From an uncultured Eubacteriales bacterium (GTDB lineage: Bacteria; Bacillota; Clostridia; Oscillospirales; Oscillospiraceae): a stretch of DNA of 23,873 nucleotides. Position 1 is the stretch's first letter; each line of letters starts with the position of its first letter. The translations under genes were made by a program, and so were the position numbers. Positions 21,843 through 23,873 of the stretch are shown one piece after another. The stretch lies in assembly GCA_902477055.1 (NCBI GenBank), contig CABSFY010000025.1:1-23873 (forward strand). Direction: 5' to 3'. The notes beneath the pieces were generated by a model. The model had not been told where the DNA came from. It ran no database searches and saw only the letters and a list, made by a program, of their open reading frames with translations.

Positions 21843-23873
21843 ATTCCGGCCATTGCAGGGCCAGAATTTTGAGCTGCGCAGCCTCCGTTCCGGTGAAAAA
21901 GCGGCTGTCGGCGAAGCTCAGACTGCCCGCGTCGCCGGTAAGCAGCGTTTCGTCCCGTAGCGATACCGCGTGCAGCCCCGTATGGCCCCGGCCCGTTGCG
22001 GCAACGAGCCGCTGCGCGTCAAGATGCAGCGCCTCGTTGCGATAATTGCAAAATACGAGGCTTTTTTCCGCCTGCCGCTCGATGCACCAGAACAGGCTTG
22101 ACGGGACCTCCGTCGGCTGTTCGCCGAGGAATACGGTCTGTGCGTCTGCGTCAAGGGCGTACCAGCCCTCCTCCGTCTGCGCGGCGAGGACATAGCGTCC
22201 GTCGGTCGAAAAGCCGTCCGTCAGCGGCGCGACGGGGAAATTTTTCGACTCCTTATATCCGCAGTCGGCGCAAACGCCGTCCTGCATCCGGTGCGGCCGC
22301 TTTTCGCCGACCGTCCCCACCGCTACGGCCCCGCCGCAGGCGATGCAGCGCGTCGCGCAGACGGCGGCAGAAGTCCGGCAGGTCGCGGGATAATACGTTC
22401 CCTCGCGTAGGTGCGTATGCGTGCAGGTCGTTACGGTGAACGCCGCGCTCAGCAGCAGCTCCTCCGTTTCGCCGCAGGAAGCGGAAAGGTCCAAACGATA
22501 TTTCCCCGCCGGGAGGGCCGCCAGACGAAGCTGCTCGTTCAGCGGGCCGAGGGCAAGCGTTGTGTCGTCCGATTCCAGCGTCGCCGCGATCAGCTCCGCG
22601 CCCTCCGCGTCCGTGACCGAAGCGCGTAATTGTGTGATCGGCGTGTCCGCCGTCAGCAGTCCGGTGCAGCCGGGGACCATGCCCTCGGCAAACGACAATC
22701 CGTCCAGCATCGGACGGTCACCGTCCCAACGAATTTTCGGGGATTCCGATGTGACCAAAACCGGCGCATCCAGCAGCGTTTTCCGAAGCTCGTCATTTTC
22801 CGCCGTGATGCACAGGCGGTATCTCCCGACCGGAAGGTCGGAAAAGCGCAGTGCCACATTCAGCTCTGACAGGTCAAACACCGTCTTGTTCGGCTGCGCG
22901 TCAAAGCTGCAAGCCGCCACGCCGCGCTCGTCGAAAAGCGCTGCACTGACGTAGGTAAGCGGCGAACGGTCCGAGGCGATCGCGCCGGAAAGCAGGAAGC
23001 TCTCGCCCTCGCCGAGGGTCGTCGGCAGCTTCGCACCGCAGAGGCTCACCTCGTCGCGGATAACGGAAAACGCGTCGCGATACAGCAGCGTCGGCCCGGC
23101 ATCGTTCGTCGCGAGAATTTGCAGCGTATAATAGCCGAGCGGCAGGGTGTCCAATTGCAGCGCCGCGCCCAGCGCGGACAGCTCAAACTTCTTGGCCGGT
23201 CGATTCGTGATCACGGCGGAGATTTCCCTTCCCTCCGCGTCAGACAGCGTAAGCTCCACCTGCATCTCGGAATTCTGCGATACCAGCGTGCCGCTCAGGC
23301 CGGTCAACGCCCCGGGCGCATAGCTCTCCTGTAATTGAAAGCCGTCCAGTCGGATGGGGTCATTGCGCAGCCAGACGAAAAAATGTTCGGAATTCTCCGT
23401 GCGTTCGCCCTTCGCTGTTTCTGCCGTAACGCGGTAGTGATACTCGCCCTTTTTTAATTTTGAAAGATTCAAATGCAATGCGGCCAAGTCCGCGGTCATG
23501 CCGTTTGGGGCTGCTTCGGCGCTGATACTGACCGTGCCGCTCTCGTCCACGACCTCCAACCGAAGGCGGGTCATCGTCTCGGTGCAGGACACCGTTCCGG
23601 TGATCGGGAAGCCCGTTCCCTCCTTCAAATCGACCGGCAGCTCCGCCGCCTGCAGCCACAGCCCACTTTTGCTGACGGCGAACGTGCTGGAGTGCAGGGC
23701 GCGCTCCGTGTGCGCTGTTTCCGCCGTGATGCGGTAAAGATATTCGCCCTCCGGAAGGGTCGTCAAATCGGCGCTCTGCCGGATGAGCGCGAGGTCAAAG
23801 CTGTCCGCGTTCGGCTCCGCCGTCGCGCCGGACACCATTTTCCCCGCCGCGTCATAAATACCGAGCGTCACTC
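21841..23873 (-). CDS. Extracellular-type protein with Ig-like repeats and Cys module, N-terminus outside window
   Basis: About 677 C-terminal residues; the frame stays open to the window edge, so the start lies outside. Five tandem beta-rich units of about 100-107 residues each end in a 26-residue block of the type G-x-Y-x-Y-R-x-T-A, for example EGEYLYRITAET and VGRYRLCITAEN. They then end in FxV. Such units follow secreted amidases, lysozymes and CHAP proteins in Clostridia, so a cell-wall enzyme at the missing N-terminus is plausible but not seen. After the repeats comes a Cys/His module (residues about 483-540) with C483, C498, C505, C509, C512, H527, C534 and C537, ending GVCADCGY. A last domain of about 130 residues is beta-rich and unrecognised. 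The stop is 73 nt before the rfbA start. Confidence 0.85.
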   Translation of the reverse strand, partial: VTLGIYDAAGKMVSGATAEPNADSFDLALIRQSADLTTLPEGEYLYRITAETAHTERALHSSTFAVSKSGLWLQAAELPVDLKEGTGFPITGTVSCTETMTRLRLEVVDESGTVSISAEAAPNGMTADLAALHLNLSKLKKGEYHYRVTAETAKGERTENSEHFFVWLRNDPIRLDGFQLQESYAPGALTGLSGTLVSQNSEMQVELTLSDAEGREISAVITNRPAKKFELSALGAALQLDTLPLGYYTLQILATNDAGPTLLYRDAFSVIRDEVSLCGAKLPTTLGEGESFLLSGAIASDRSPLTYVSAALFDERGVAACSFDAQPNKTVFDLSELNVALRFSDLPVGRYRLCITAENDELRKTLLDAPVLVTSESPKIRWDGDRPMLDGLSFAEGMVPGCTGLLTADTPITQLRASVTDAEGAELIAATLESDDTTLALGPLNEQLRLAALPAGKYRLDLSASCGETEELLLSAAFTVTTCTHTHLREGTYYPATCRTSAAVCATRCIACGGAVAVGTVGEKRPHRMQDGVCADCGYKESKNFPVAPLTDGFSTDGRYVLAAQTEEGWYALDADAQTVFLGEQPTEVPSSLFWCIERQAEKSLVFCNYRNEALHLDAQRLVAATGRGHTGLHAVSLRDETLLTGDAGSLSFADSRFFTGTEAAQLKILALQWPE
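22432..23871 (-). repeat. Five tandem Ig-like protein repeats (first one partial)
   Basis: Units on the minus strand are about 23871-23674 (partial), 23673-23374, 23373-23062, 23061-22753 and 22752-22432. Each ends with a 26-residue block starting G-x-Y and closing FxV or VLV, at the same offset. The nucleotide sequences have diverged, so the repeats look old rather than recently amplified. Confidence 0.8.

Noticed and set aside
1..23873. Mobile element, defence system or CRISPR
   Set aside because: No transposase, integrase, toxin, restriction or Cas-like protein was found, and no regular short direct repeats were seen on either strand.

Overview
The window looks like a chromosomal segment of a GC-rich, spore-forming Firmicute (class Clostridia, most likely an Oscillospiraceae/Ruminococcaceae-type gut bacterium). 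This rests on a T-box leader in front of valS, the yqfC-yqfD-phoH-ybeY-era-yqzL-recO order known from Firmicutes, the sporulation-type genes yqfC, yqfD and ylbJ, sigma-A promoters with 17-nt spacers, and an HPr with both His15 and Ser46. The lineage below class level is inference. I see no phage, insertion sequence, CRISPR array, tRNA or rRNA.

Layout. (1) 1-2555, minus: the 3'-truncated end of valS with its tRNA-Val T-box leader and sigma-A promoter. (2) 2567-7724, minus: a phospho-sugar mutase, then uvrC-rsmD-coaD and a coiled-coil protein. Strong terminator hairpins sit just upstream of the mutase and of uvrC. (3) 7739-8128, minus: a stand-alone HPr-like gene with its own promoter and terminator. 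(4) 8145-15796, minus: one tightly coupled run, yqfC-yqfD-phoH-ybeY-GNAT-era-yqzL-recO-mutS2, mostly joined by 1-8 nt overlaps. It mixes sporulation, rRNA maturation, ribosome assembly and DNA repair. (5) 15867-18234, plus: a YlbJ/SpoVV-like membrane protein, a small Cys-rich protein and an XRE-TPR regulator. A 9-bp inverted repeat lies in the 70-nt divergent gap between yqfC and ylbJ. (6) 18240-18274: a bidirectional terminator. (7) 18274-23873, minus: a large repeat-containing, probably extracellular protein (N-terminus outside the window), rfbA, a radical SAM protein, its DUF2344 partner and a 50-residue 4-Cys protein.

Most of the window is recognisable housekeeping and sporulation content. 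I did not find a clear new defence or mobile system. The parts most worth a second look are the inverted repeat between yqfC and ylbJ; the two 4-Cys miniproteins flanking the XRE-TPR gene; the radical SAM-DUF2344-miniprotein operon under rfbA; the HPr with an altered active-site loop; the GNAT gene in the slot usually held by dgkA and cdd; and the Ig-like-repeat protein with a CxxC module. Several start codons were moved from the longest open frame (HPr, mutS2, GNAT, yqfD, ylbJ downstream genes, XRE-TPR, radical SAM), and two genes were found that are too short for routine ORF calling (yqzL and the 50-residue 4-Cys protein).
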